Origin: Megaustenia siamemsis
Lineage: Eukaryota; Mollusca; Gastropoda; Stylommatophora; Ariophantidae
Length of the DNA: 64,000 nt
Direction of reading: 5' to 3'
NCBI GenBank assembly: GCA_032433765.1
Contig: JAVIAB010000041.1
Span: 82,273,928-82,337,927 of the forward strand
Part shown: piece after piece, positions 9,866 to 20,524 of the stretch
Layout of the letters: every line of letters begins with the position of its first letter
How positions within the stretch are numbered: position 1 is the first letter of the stretch
Translations under genes and position numbers: made by a program
Notes under the pieces: generated by a model
Database searches by the model: none
Told to the model about the DNA's origin: nothing
What the model saw: only the letters and a program-made list of their open reading frames with translations

Positions 9866-12800
9866 TATTGTGTCTGATGTTCTTTATTTGGTGTGCCTTG
9901 CTAGGACATTGTGTCTGATGTTCTTTATTTGGTGTGCCTTGCTAGGACATTGTGTCTGATGTTCTTTATTTGGTGTGCCTTGCTAGGACATTGTGTCTAT
10001 CTATCTATCTATTGACCTTTCGAGCCGTAACCGGCCCATAGGGCGTAGACCAAGATACACCTTGTGTCTGCTGTTCTTTATTTGGTGTGCCTTGCTAGGA
10101 ATGTGTCTGATGTTCTTTATTTGGTGTGCCTTGCTAGGAATGTGTCTGATGTTCTTTATTTGATGTGCCATGCTAGGAATGTGTCTGATGTTCTTTATTT
10201 GATGTGCCATGCTAGGAATGTGTCTGATGTTCTTTATTTGATGTGCCATGCTAGGAATGTGTCTGATGTTCTTTATTTGGTGTGCCTTGCTAGGAATGTG
10301 TCTGATGTTCTTTATTTGGTGTGCCTTGCTAGGACATTGTGTCTGCTGTTCTTTATTTGGTGTGCCATGCTAGGACATTGTGTCTGCTGTTCTTTATTTG
10401 GTGTGCCTTGCTAGGACATTGTGTCTGATGTTCTTTATTTGGTGTGCCTTGCTAGGACATTGTGTCTGCTGTTCTTTATTTGGTGTGCCATGCTAGGACA
10501 TTGTGTCTGCTGTTCTTTATTTGGTGTGCCATGCTAGGACATTGTGTCTGCTGTTCTTTATTTGGTGTGCCTTGCTAGGACATTGTGTCTGATGTTCTTT
10601 ATTTGGTGTGCCTTGCTAGGACATTGTGTCTGCTGTTCTTTATTTGGTGTGCCATGCTAGGACATTGTGTCTGCTGTTCTTTATTTGGTGTGCCATGCTA
10701 GGAATGTGTCTGATGTTCTTTATTTGGTGTGCCTTGCTAGGACATTGTGTCTGATGTTCTTTATTTGGTGTGCCTTGCTAGGAATGTGTCTGATGTTCTT
10801 TATTTGGTGTGCCATGCTAGGACATTGTGTCTGCTGTTCTTTATTTGGTGTGCCTTGCTAGGACATTGTGTCTGCTGTTCTTTATTTGGTGTGCCATGCT
10901 AGGACATTGTTTCTGATGTTCTTTATTTGGTGTGCCATGCTAGGACATTGTGTCTGATGTTCTTTATTTGGTGTGCCTTGCTAGGGCATTGTGTATGGTG
11001 TTCTTGTGTCTGCTGTTCTTTATTTGGTGTGCCATGCTAGGACATTGTGTCTGCTGTTCTTTATTTGGTGTGCCTTGCTAGGACATTGTGTCTGATGTTC
11101 TTTATTTGGTGTGCCTTGCTAGGGCATTGTGTCTGATGTTCTTTATTTGGTGTGCCTTGCTAGGACATTGTGTCTGCTGTTCTTTATTTGGTGTGCCATG
11201 CTAGGACATTGTGTCTGGTGTTCTTTATTTGGTGTGCCATGCTAGGACATTGTGTCTGATGTTCTTTATTTGGTGTGCCATGCTAGGACATTGTGTCTGA
11301 TGTTCTTTATTTGGTGTGCCATGCTAGGACATTGTGTCTGATGTTCTTTATTTGGTGTGCCATGCTACGACATTGTGTCTGATGTTCTTTATTTGGTGTG
11401 CCTTGCTAGGAATGTGTCTGATGTTCTTTATTTGGTGTGCCTTGCTAGGACATTGTGTCTGGTGTTCTTTATTTGGTGTGCCATGCTAGGACATTGTGTC
11501 TGATGTTCTTTATTTGGTGTGCCTTGCTAGGACATTGTGTCTGATGTTCTTTATTTGGTGTGCCATGCTAGGACATTGTGTCTGATGTTCTTTATTTGGT
11601 GTGCCATGCTAGGACATTGTTTCTGATGTTCTTTATTTGGTGTGCCATGCTAGGACATTGTGTCTGATGTTCTTTATTTGGTGTGCCTTGCTAGGGCATT
11701 GTGTCTGGTGTTCTTGTGTCTGCTGTTCTTTATTTGGTGTGCCTTGCTAGGACATTGTGTCTGCTGTTCTTTATTTGGTGTGCCTTGCTAGGACATTGTG
11801 TCTGATGTTCTTTATTTGGTGTGCCTTGCTAGGAATGTGTCTGATGTTCTTTATTTGGTGTGCCTTGCTAGGACATTGTGTCTGCTGTTCTTTATTTGGT
11901 GTGCCTTTCTAGGACATTGTGTCTGCTTTTCTTTATTTGGTGTGCCTTGCTAGGAATGTGTCTGATGTTCTTTATTTGGTGTGCCTTGCTAGGACATTGT
12001 GTCTGGTGTTCTTTATTTGGTGTGCCATGCTAGGACATTGTGTCTGATGTTCTTTATTTGGTGTGCCTTGCTAGGACATTGTGTCTGCTGTTCTTTATTT
12101 GGTGTGCCATGCTAGGACATTGTGTCTGATGTTCTTTATTTGGTGTGCCATGCTAGGACATTGTTTCTGATGTTCTTTATTTGGTGTGCCATGCTAGGAC
12201 ATTGTGTCTGATGTTCTTTATTTGGTGTGCCATGCTAGGGCATTGTGTCTGGTGTTCTTGTGTCTGGTGTTCTTTATTTGGTGTGCCATGCTAGGACATT
12301 GTGTCTGCTGTTCTTTATTTGGTGTGCCTTGCTAGGACATTGTGTCTGCTGTTCTTTATTTGGTGTGCCTTGCTAGGACATTGTGTCTGATGTTCTTTAT
12401 TTGGTGTGCCTTGCTAGGACATTGTGTCTGCTGTTCTTTATTTGGTGTGCCATGCTAGGACATTGTGTCTGCTGTTCTTTATTTGGTGTGCCATGCTAGG
12501 ACATTGTGTCTGATGTTCTTTATTTGGTGTGCCATGCTAGGACATTGTTTCTGATGTTCTTTATTTGGTGTGCCATGCTAGGACATTGTGTCTGATGTTC
12601 TTTATTTGGTGTGCCATGCTAGGACATTGTGTCTGATGTTCTTTATTTGGTGTGCCTTGCTAGGAATGTGTCTGATGTTCTTTATTTGGTGTGCCTTGCT
12701 AGGACATTGTGTCTGGTGTTCTTTATTTGGTGTGCCATGCTAGGACATTGTGTCTGATGTTCTTTATTTGGTGTGCCATGCTAGGGCATTGTGTCTGGTG

Positions 12801-14262
12801 TTCTTGTGTCTGGTGTTCTTTATTTGGTGTGCCATGCTAGGACATTGTGTCTGCTGTTCTTTATTTGGTGTGCCTTGCTAGGACATTGTGTCTGCTGTTC
12901 TTTATTTGGTGTGCCTTGCTAGGACATTGTGTCTGATGTTCTTTATTTGGTGTGCCTTGCTAGGACATTGTGTCTGCTGTTCTTTATTTGGTGTGCCATG
13001 CTAGGACATTGTGTCTGCTGTTCTTTATTTGGTGTGCCATGCTAGGACATTGTGTCTGATGTTCTTTATTTGGTGTGCCATGCTAGGACATTGTTTCTGA
13101 TGTTCTTTATTTGGTGTGCCATGCTAGGACATTGTGTCTGATGTTCTTTATTTGGTGTGCCATGCTAGGACATTGTGTCTGGTGTTCTTTATTTGGTGTG
13201 CCTTGCTAGTAATGTGTCTGATGTTCTTTATTTGGTGTGCCTTGCTAGGACATTGTGTCTGGTGTTCTTTATTTGGTGTGCCATGCTAGGACATTGTGTC
13301 TGATGTTCTTTATTTGGTGTGCCTTGCTAGGACATTGTGTCTGCTGTTCTTTATTTGGTGTGCCATGCTAGGACATTGTGTCTGATGTTCTTTATTTGGT
13401 GTGCCATGCTAGGACATTGTTTCTGATGTTCTTTATTTGGTGTGCCATGCTAGGACATTGTGTCTGATGTTCTTTATTGGTGTGCCTTGCTAGGGCATTG
13501 TGTCTGGTGTTCTTGTGTCTGGTGTTCTTTATTTGGTGTGCCATGCTAGGACATTGTGTCTGCTGTTCTTTATTTGGTGTGCCTTGCTAGGACATTGTGT
13601 CTGCTGTTCTTTATTTGGTGTGCCTTGCTAGGACATTGTGTCTGATGTTCTTTATTTGGTGTGCCATGCTAGGAATGTGCCTGATGTTCTTTATTTTGTG
13701 TGCCTTGCTAGGACATTGTGTCTGCTGTTCTTTATTTGGTGTGCCATGCTAGGACATTGTGTCTGGTGTTCTTTATTTGGTGTGCCTTGCTAGGAATGTG
13801 TCTGATGTTCTTTATTTGGTGTGCCATGCTAGGACATTGTGTCTGGTGTTCTTTATTTGGTGTGCCCTGCTAGGAATATGTCTGATGTTCTTTATTTGGT
13901 GTGCCATGCTAGGACATTGTGTCTGCTGTTCTTTATTTGGTGTGCCTTGCTAGGACATTGTGTCTGATGTTCTTTATTTGGTGTGCCTTGCTAGGAATGT
14001 GTCTGATGTTCTTTATTTGGTGTGCCATGCTAGGACATTGTGTCTGCTGTTCTTTATTTGGTGTGCCTTGCTAGGAATGTGTCTGATGTTCTTTATTTGG
14101 TGTGCCTTGCTAGGACATTGTGTCTGGTGTTCTTTATTTGGTGTGCCTTGCTAGGAATGTGTCTGATGTTCTTTATTTGGTGTGCCTTGCTAGGACATTG
14201 TGTCTGGTGTTCTTTATTTGGTGTGCCTTGCTAGGACATTGTGTCTTGTGTTATTTATTAAG
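9866..14262. repeat. 41-bp minisatellite, about 105 copies
   Basis: The unit contains tgtctgatgttctttatttg and gtgtgcc(t/a)tgctaggacattg; a 39-bp variant has ctaggaatg in place of ctaggacattg. It fills the intron after the Q-motif exon. Blocks with a shortened unit (ggtgttcttgtgtct) recur near 11000, 11710, 12250, 12800 and 13500, about 545 or 710 bases apart, indicating higher-order duplication. A 63-bp LINE tail interrupts it at 9999-10061. Frames of 64 to 116 residues across it are repeat artefacts. Confidence 0.95.
9999..10061 (-). mobile_element. RTE-like LINE, tail-only insertion (63 bp)
   Basis: Contains the same 3' terminal segment (gagccgtaaccggcccatag) and (TCTA)n tail as the copies at 7117 and 16893, but stops after about 50 bases of element. 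Direct repeats ttgtgtct at 9991-9998 and 10062-10069 are a target duplication cut within a unit of the 41-bp array. Confidence 0.85.
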
Positions 14263-14289
14263 TGTGGCATGGTAGGACATTGTGTCATG

Positions 14290-14625
14290 GTTTCAAGACC
14301 AGCTGGCTAGGACATTGTGTCTTAGTGACAGGACTGGTTAGCTAGGACATTGTGTTTTAGTGACAGGACTGGTTAGCTAGGACATTGTGTTTTAGTGTTA
14401 GGACTGGTTAGCTAGGACATTGTGTTTTAGTGTTAGGACTGGTTATCTAGGACATTGTGTTTTAGTGTCAGGAGTGGTTAGCTAGGACATTGTTTTAATG
14501 ACAGGACTGGTTAGCTAGGACATTGTGTTTTAGAGACAGGGCTGGTTAGCTAGGACATTGTGTTTTAGAGACAAGGCTGGTTAGCTAGGACATTGTGTTT
14601 TAGTGTCAGAACTGGTTAGCTAGGA
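14290..14625. repeat. 35-bp minisatellite, about 9 copies
   Basis: The unit is built from ggttagctaggacattgtgt and tttagtgacaggact. It shares the block gctaggacattgtgt with the neighbouring 41-bp array, so it probably arose from the edge of that array with a new flanking segment. Confidence 0.9.
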
Positions 14626-14632
14626 GCTGTCT

Positions 14633-15000
14633 CACCTCCTCCTGTTGTGTGAGCCTTTAGACTCAGTGTAACACCTCCTCCTGTTGAGTGAGCTTTTAGA
14701 CTCAGTGTAACACCTCCTCCTGTTGTGTGAGCTTTTAGACTCAGTGTAACACCTCCTCCTGTTGTGTGAGCTTTTAGACTCAGTGTAACACCTCCTCCTG
14801 TTGAGTGAGCTTTTAGACTCAGTGTAACACCTCCTCCTGTTGTGTGAGCTTTTAGACTCAGTGTAACACCTCCTCCTGTTGAGTGAGCTTTTAGACTCAG
14901 TGTAACACCTCCTGCTGTTGAGTGAGCTTTTAGACTCAGTGTAACACCTCCTCCTGTTGTGTGAGCTTTTTTAGACTCAGTGTAACACCTCCTCCTGTTT
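14633..15000. repeat. 39-bp minisatellite, about 9 copies
   Basis: The unit contains acctcctcctgttgtgtgag, then cttttagactcagtgtaac. Alternating gtgtgag and gagtgag variants occur, and one copy has two extra T. It ends about 97 bases before the next exon. A minus-strand frame through it that continues antisense to the exon is not a gene. Confidence 0.92.
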
Positions 15001-15096
15001 GTCAGACTATGTATGTGCATATTTTTGCAACAACTTAAATGATTGTGATACCATGTGTTTTTTACCTCCATGTTTTTGTTCATTCCGTTGTGACAG

Positions 15097-15282
15097 ACAA
15101 TTCCCATCATCCTTGAGGGCAAAGATGTTGTTGCCATGGCTAGAACAGGGAGTGGTAAAACAGCAGCCTTTCTGATACCAATGTTTGAAAAACTAAAGAC
15201 GCATTCTTCGCTGGGAGCCCGCGCTGTCATCATGTCCCCGACTCGTGAGTTGGCTTTGCAGACATTAAAGTTTGCTAAAGAG
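15097..15282 (+). CDS. DDX54: DDX54 exon with motifs I and Ia
   Basis: Acceptor AG at 15095-15096, donor GTAACT at 15283; 186 nt, phase 0 at both ends, 62 codons. It reads [20 protein letters not shown], then [16 protein letters not shown]. Motif I (Walker A, ARTGSGKT) binds the ATP phosphates. Motif Ia (SPTRELALQ) contacts RNA. The last residues LKFAKE continue into IGKFTGLK of the next exon, as in DDX54 homologues. The downstream intron holds the TA microsatellite and the DNA transposons. Confidence 0.97.
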
Positions 15283-15337
15283 GTAACTAATACAGGTGCT
15301 TTCAAAATATGTCATATACAAATATATATGTGTGTGT

Positions 15338-15352
15338 GTATATATATATATA
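15338..15352. repeat. TA microsatellite, left segment
   Basis: A short (TA)n run directly before the mariner element. Similar runs occur at 16765-16798 and 18810-18829, so the three were one TA tract split by two insertions. Confidence 0.85.
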
Positions 15353-16758
15353 CAGGGTGTTTTTAAAGTTGCAGTGCAGTGAATTTCTACTCTCGGAAGA
15401 AAAAAAACGTCACCAGAAATGCGGTTAACTAATGCGTCACACAAATTGTAAAATAAATGGTATTATTCAAATATACTTGACTGCTATCGGCGAGCTTATA
15501 ATGGGTAATGTTGGTATTAACACAATAAAGTTGTGCCTAAAGCATATGTTGAAAATGTCCACCACGGGCCTCAAGACATGTCGTGATTCGTCTTTCCATA
15601 TTTGCGAAAACCTTCAGAATAATGTCTGGTGATATTTGTTTAATCTTGTCTACTATTTCAGTCTTAAGTTCATTAATTGTCTGCGGATTATTTTCATAAA
15701 CTTTCCCCTTCAATGCCCCCCACAGATAATAATCTGGGGGTATTAGATCTGGTGAACGAGCAGGCCAGATTCCACGTGAAATAATGCGATTTGCAAATAT
15801 GCTTTCTAAATAATTGAGTGTTGTTGTGGCTGTGTGTGCTGTTGCCCCATCCTGCTGAAACCAGGATTCCATAATTTCCCGTTCTGTAAGGTGAGCTATG
15901 AACGGTTCCAGAATTAAAGTACGGTAACGTTCTGCATTTATTGTTTCATTAAAAAATATAGGTCCTATTATCCGCATACGACTTATAGCGCACCACACTC
16001 CGACTTTTTGATCGTAAAGCGGCACTTGATGAAATTCATGGGGGTTTTCACTGCTCCACAACCGATTGTTCTGACTGTTCACATAACCGGATAAATGAAA
16101 CCAGGCCTCATCAGTGAAAAAAGTGACGTCAAGGATGGCAGCGCCATGTTCATAAATAAAATTCTGAAACCACATGTAGTAGTTTAAACGGGATTCATAA
16201 TCTCTTTCTTGGAGTTGAGACACTTCAGTTAATTTGTATGGACGATAGTGTAGTTCACTTCTTAAAACCTTGTGAACAGAACTCTTAGATATTTGCACCT
16301 GTTGAGACAAGTGGTTTAAAGATGCATTTGGACTCATTGTAATTCTGTCTTGGAGTTCCATAATTTGGTCTTGTGAAATTGAAGGTCTTCCAGATCGGTA
16401 TGCATCTACCACACTATCGGTTTCACAAACTTTTTGATCAATTTTGTAACAGAATTTCGGTGAGGGACTTGTGAGTCTGGAAATTTCCTCACGAATTGTC
16501 TAATGACCTCATCCGTATATTTACCGCCATTACGAAAGACATGCTCAACCAGAAATACCCTGTTTTCAATCGTCAACACCATTTCCTTCAAGCAATGAGA
16601 CAGTGAAAGTAGCGTAGTGCCCGTCCTTTACGTAAATAAAACCTTAAAGGAAGCAGCGGTTTGTTCATAAATGTGGTTTACAAAATTGTGGTACGTAGAT
16701 GATGATTACGTCATTTACTGAATATTAGAAATATTCACTGCACTGCGACTTTAAAAAC

Positions 16759-16764
<6 letters not shown>
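15353..16764 (-). mobile_element. Tc1/mariner-superfamily element, 1412 bp
   Basis: Terminal inverted repeats of 32 bp (15353-15384 and 16733-16764) match at 30 positions and begin CAGGGTGTTTTTAAAG. The flanking TA dinucleotides at 15351-15352 and 16765-16766 are the expected target duplication. The length and a single transposase frame on the minus strand fit a complete mariner-like element with one frame break. It lies in a helicase intron, antisense to the gene. Confidence 0.95.
15537..16591 (-). pseudogene. Mariner-like transposase, one frameshift
   Basis: Two overlapping minus-strand frames (16591-16406 and 16412-15537) make one transposase of about 350 residues. The first starts MKEMVLTIENRVFLVEHVF and holds the first helix-turn-helix. 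The second contains GRPSISQDQI, the second helix-turn-helix (LNHLSQQVQISKSSVHKVLR) and the DDE/D domain: FFTDEAWFHL, QQDGATAHTA and WPARSPDLIPPDYYLWG. By my count, 38 residues lie between the second and third catalytic Asp (the third taken as the D of PDYY, by analogy with Mos1), compared with 34 in classical mariners. The frames are joined by a one-base shift near 16415. All three acidic residues and both ends are preserved, which suggests recent activity of the family. Confidence 0.92.

Positions 16765-16798
<34 letters not shown>
16765..16798. repeat. TA microsatellite, middle segment
   Basis: A pure (TA)17 run separating the mariner element from the pogo/Tigger-like element. It supplied the TA target for both. 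Confidence 0.95.
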
Positions 16799-16801
<3 letters not shown>

Positions 16802-16892
16802 TCGAACCTGTCTAAGGCGACCATTCACGGGACTTTCAAAAACTGGTCCCATAGGACAGGTGGTCCTGCCTCACAGGTTTCACATAATAAAT

Positions 16893-18029
16893 CTATCTAT
16901 TGACCTTTCGAGCCGTAACCGGCCCATAGGGCGTAGACCAAGATACACCTTCTCCTATATGGATTTTTTGTTCTAGCAGTTTTCTTTTAAAGATATTTTA
17001 TCAAATCTCGCCATCTGTCTCTGTTCTGTGCAAGCAGTTCTATCTCATTGAGGGAGCCGACTCCTGCTGCTCTTGCCTCTCTCATCAATGTTCTTCTCAG
17101 TGTCTCCCTGGGTCTTCCTCTTTTTCTTTTACCTGTTGTTTCCCATATGAGGGCTTGCTTTGCTATTCGGTTATTATCTCTTCTCATCACATGTCCAACG
17201 TATGACCATCGTCTTTTCTTTATTACTGAAGATATTAGTGGTTGATTGGCGATTTCTCTAATTTCCTCATTTGTTTTGAATTCGTTCCATTCTATACCAA
17301 GTATTTTCCTTAGACATTTATTTTCGAATGCGTTCAACTTTGTTTCTATATCTCTTGTTGTTTTCCAGCTTTCACACGCATACGTAAGGGTTGATAGTAC
17401 ATTTGATTTGAATAGCCTAAGTTTTGTGTTTGTGCTGATAAGTTTTGATTTCCACAACTTTTCAAGGCTTCTGAAAGACATTGCTGCTTTAGCTATTCTG
17501 ATTTTAATTTCTTTGCTCGTATCCCCTTCTCGATCAATGTGACTTCCAAGATAGATAAAGTGATCGATCTCTTCAACTGGTTTGTTTTCCATGTATATTT
17601 TGTCACCTGTTGGAATTAAACTAGTCATGACTTTAGTCTTTTCATGATTGATCTCAAGCCCAATTTTGCTGGCTATTGATGATAGTTCATTTGTGTTTTC
17701 CTGCATCGTTTTTATCTGACTGCTGATGAGAACTATGTCATCAGCAAAGTCGAGGTCCTCCAAATGGTCTCCTTGTATCCATTCGATGCCTTTATTACCA
17801 GTGCAGCATTTCTTCATTATGAAGTCCATAACAATTCCAAATAACAAGGGCGATAAAATACATCCTTGTTTAACCCCAGTTTCTATTGGGAAACATTCGC
17901 TCAGTCCTTCCTCTGTTCGAACTGCACATGTGTAACCATCATACATGTCTTTGATAATATTATGATTTTTGATGGTAAATCATATTGCTTCAGAATTTTC
18001 CACAAAAATATAAAAATTTATTACATAAA
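16893..18029 (-). mobile_element. RTE-like non-LTR retrotransposon, 5' truncated
   Basis: An 11-bp direct repeat, acataataaat, at 16882-16892 and 18030-18040 marks the ends of a 1137-bp insertion. The minus-strand 3' end has a short GATA-type tail, and the terminal segment is shared with copies at 7117 and 9999. A short tandem tail and no RNase H fit the RTE group. It inserted into the pogo/Tigger-like element and so is younger than it. Confidence 0.9.
16987..18010 (-). pseudogene. Reverse transcriptase C-terminal half (RTE-like)
   Basis: An open frame of 319 residues (17946-16987) holds RT palm motifs: GVKQGCILSPLLF at about 24-36 and the catalytic LDFADDIVLI at about 65-74 (FADD in place of the more usual YADD). 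The thumb and C-terminal segments follow (YLGSHIDREGD, NKCLRKILGIEW, RRWSYVGHVMRRDNNR, GKRKRGRPRETLRR). Upstream coding continues to about 18010 in another frame (LWKILKQYDLPSK), so a one-base shift lies near 17955. The endonuclease and RT fingers are missing through 5' truncation. The remaining palm looks intact, so the copy is young but dead on arrival. Confidence 0.92.
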
Positions 18030-18091
18030 ACATAATAAATAGAGCGATAAAAAAAATTTGATCCTAAGCACTATGAAAACTAACCTGCAAA

Positions 18092-18262
18092 TCAGCGTAA
18101 TCCATGAGTAGAACATAGTGCACATGTCGGTCTACAATAGCCACTGGTTGGACACTTTTCATAAAACACGATAGTTAAACACACACAAATATTTTGTCGA
18201 ATCACTGATATTCGTTCTTCCAGCATTAATGCTTTTGGTTTTACACTTTTGACACTGGCCAT
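18092..18262 (-). pseudogene. Pogo/Tigger transposase N-terminal remnant (56 aa)
   Basis: Minus-strand frame starting at ATG 18262-18260 and ending at TGA 18094-18092. Residues KPKALMLEERISVIRQ resemble the first helix of the CENP-B-type helix-turn-helix in Tigger transposases (pattern KRK-L-LEEK--VI). After that the similarity stops abruptly and a Cys-rich tail follows, so only the leader of the transposase is left, perhaps by internal deletion. Its position inside CAGTCGAAC-ended inverted repeats supports the call. Confidence 0.55.
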
Positions 18263-18809
18263 TTCCTATATTGTGTGTAACACTTTTAAAATCCACAAAA
18301 ATAATTCACTGAGATACTGTACATGTACGTGAATACACTCTAAGCGGGCAATGACTAATTCTTTAGTTAATTCCTGTAATTTATACGGGCCACGCAATGG
18401 TCTACTCTGGTCTAGACGGAATCGCGAAGTGATGTCACTTCACGAATCATAGATCTGTGTCTGCCGTGTTTCTCACACCAGTATTGACTGATAAACGTAA
18501 CACGTCCCACTGTAATCTGGGACTCACTAAATACAGGAAAACTTCGACACCTGTAGACACCTGTGTCGATCGTTTATGGCTCCCAGCGAGACGGAGGACT
18601 GGCTGGTCAGTGTATCTCGGATTAACCCGCGTGTCGTAAACGGGATAAATAACATTGGCGGCGGTTAATTAGCCTGGTATCTGGTCGCGTCATACGGTGA
18701 GCGCCGTAATCAGTGTTAGCATATAGTAAAAAACTCGGGGAAATTGTAGACCCGGTCCTATAACCAGGGAAACGCTTTAAACAGGTGGTCCTAAGACCAG
18801 GTTCGACTG

Positions 18810-18892
18810 TATATATATATATACATATATGGTCTGGGGGGGGGGGTTCTTTGAAATGAGGGCATTAAACTAGACCATATGGGTTGGCCCAT
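18810..18892. repeat. TA microsatellite remainder and poly-G tract
   Basis: TA repeats at 18810-18829 are followed at 18836-18846 by 11 consecutive G, then about 45 bases of unassigned sequence leading into the 66-bp array. Confidence 0.8.
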
Positions 18893-20404
18893 GACAGCTG
18901 CTAGAGTGTTGTAAGTGTTGACTGGAGAGAGAGAGCTGTTGTCTAGAGTGTGTGACATGACAGCTGCTAGAGTGTTGTAAGTGTTGACTGGAGAGAGAGA
19001 GCTGTTGTCTAGAGTGTGTGACATGACAGCTGCTAGAGTGTTGTAAGTGTTGACTGGAGAGAGAGAGCTGTTGTCTAGAGTGTGTGACATGACAGCTGCT
19101 AGAGTGTTGTAAGTGTTGACTGGAGAGAGAGAGCTGTTGTCTAGAGTGTGTGACATGACAGCTGCTAGAGTGTTGTAAGTGTTGACTGGAGAGAGAGAGC
19201 TGTTGTCTAGAGTGTGTGACATGACAGCTGCTAGAGTGTTGTAAGTGTTGACTGGAGAGAGAGAGCTGTTGTCTAGAGTGTGTGACATGACAGCTGCTAG
19301 AGTGTTGTAAGTGTTGACTGGAGAGAGAGAGCTGTTGTCTAGAGTGTGTGACATGACAGCTGCTAGAGTGTTGTAAGTGTTGACTGGAGAGAGAGCTGTT
19401 GTCTAGAGTGTGTGACATGACAGCTGCTAGAGTGTTGTAAGTGTTGACTGGAGAGAGAGAGCTGTTGTCTAGAGTGTGTGACATGACAGCTGCTAGAGTG
19501 TTGTAAGTGTTGACTGGAGAGAGAGCTGTTGTCTAGAGTGTGTGACATGACAGCTGCTAGAGTGTTGTAAGTGTTGACTGGAGAGAGAGAGCTGTTGTCT
19601 AGAGTGTGTGACATGACAGCTGCTAGAGTGTTGTAAGTGTTGACTGGAGAGAGAGAGCTGTTGTCTAGAGTGTGTGACATGACAGCTGCTAGAGTGTTGT
19701 AAGTGTTGACTGGAGAGAGAGCTGTTGTCTAGAGTGTGTGACATGACAGCTGCTAGAGTGTTGTAAGTGTTGACTGGAGAGAGAGCTGTTGTCTAGAGTG
19801 TGTGACATGACAGCTGCTAGAGTGTTGTAAGTGTTGACTGGAGAGAGAGAGCTGTTGTCTAGAGTGTGTGACATGACAGCTGCTAGAGTGTTGTAAGTGT
19901 TGACTGGAGAGAGAGCTGTTGTCTAGAGTGTGTGACATGACAGCTGCTAGAGTGTTGTAAGTGTTGACTGGAGAGAGAGAGCTGTTGTCTAGAGTGTGTG
20001 ACATGACAGCTGCTAGAGTGTTGTAAGTGTTGACTGGAGAGAGAGAGCTGTTGTCTAGAGTGTGTGACATGACAGCTGCTAGAGTGTTGTAAGTGTTGAC
20101 TGGAGAGAGAGAGCTGTTGTCTAGAGTGTGTGACATGACAGCTGCTAGAGTGTTGTAAGTGTTGACTGGAGAGAGAGAGCTGTTGTCTAGAGTGTGTGAC
20201 ATGACAGCTGCTAGAGTGTTGTAAGTGTTGACTGGAGAGAGAGAGCTGTTGTCTAGAGTGTGTGACATGACAGCTGCTAGAGTGTTGTAAGTGTTGACTG
20301 GAGAGAGAGAGCTGTTGTCTAGAGTGTGTGACATGACAGCTGCTAGAGTGTTGTAAGTGTTGACTGGAGAGAGAGCTGTTGTCTAGAGTGTGTGACATGA
20401 CAGC
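18893..20404. repeat. 66/64-bp minisatellite, about 23 copies
   Basis: The unit reads catgacagctgctagagtgt, then tgtaagtgttgactgg, then a GA run and agctgttgtctagagtgtgt. The 66- and 64-bp forms differ by one GA pair. Sequence identity among copies is almost complete, so the array was homogenised recently. The ends of the unit carry AGCTGT and ACAGCT as an inverted pair. Minus-strand frames of up to 204 residues across it come from the repeat period. Confidence 0.95.
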
Positions 20405-20524
20405 TCCCTATGAGTTGATGAACGTTGTCATGTGACTGACATCCTTGTCATCTCCAGCAGCTGGCAGGTAACAACAGCTGCCTAAACCTGCTGGTGTGAC
20501 ACAAAATAAATGGTTTGTTTTTTC

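Larger units (their letters stand above)
16799..18809 (-). mobile_element. Pogo/Tigger-like DNA transposon, defective
   Basis: The left end CAGTCGAACCTG (16799) and the right end, whose reverse complement starts CAGTCGAACCTGG (18809), are flanked by TA on both sides. Inner end sequences (ggacaggtggtcctgcc and aacaggtggtcctaag) are also related. Ends of the type CAGTCGAAC with TA duplications are typical of pogo/Tigger elements. A small frame at 18092-18262 encodes what looks like the start of a CENP-B-type DNA-binding domain. A 1.1-kb LINE sits inside; without it the element would be about 860 bp, so it cannot encode a transposase. Confidence 0.8.

Noticed and set aside
14616..15305. 229-residue minus frame
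   Set aside because: It combines the 39-bp array with the antisense strand of the helicase exon at 15097-15282; the real coding strand there is clearly +.
18791..20398. Minus-strand frames of MSHTLDNSSLSPVNTYNTLAAV repeats (first 20: MSHTLDNSSLSPVNTYNTLA)
   Set aside because: The 66-bp unit is divisible by three; frames break wherever a 64-bp unit occurs. No evidence of a gene.
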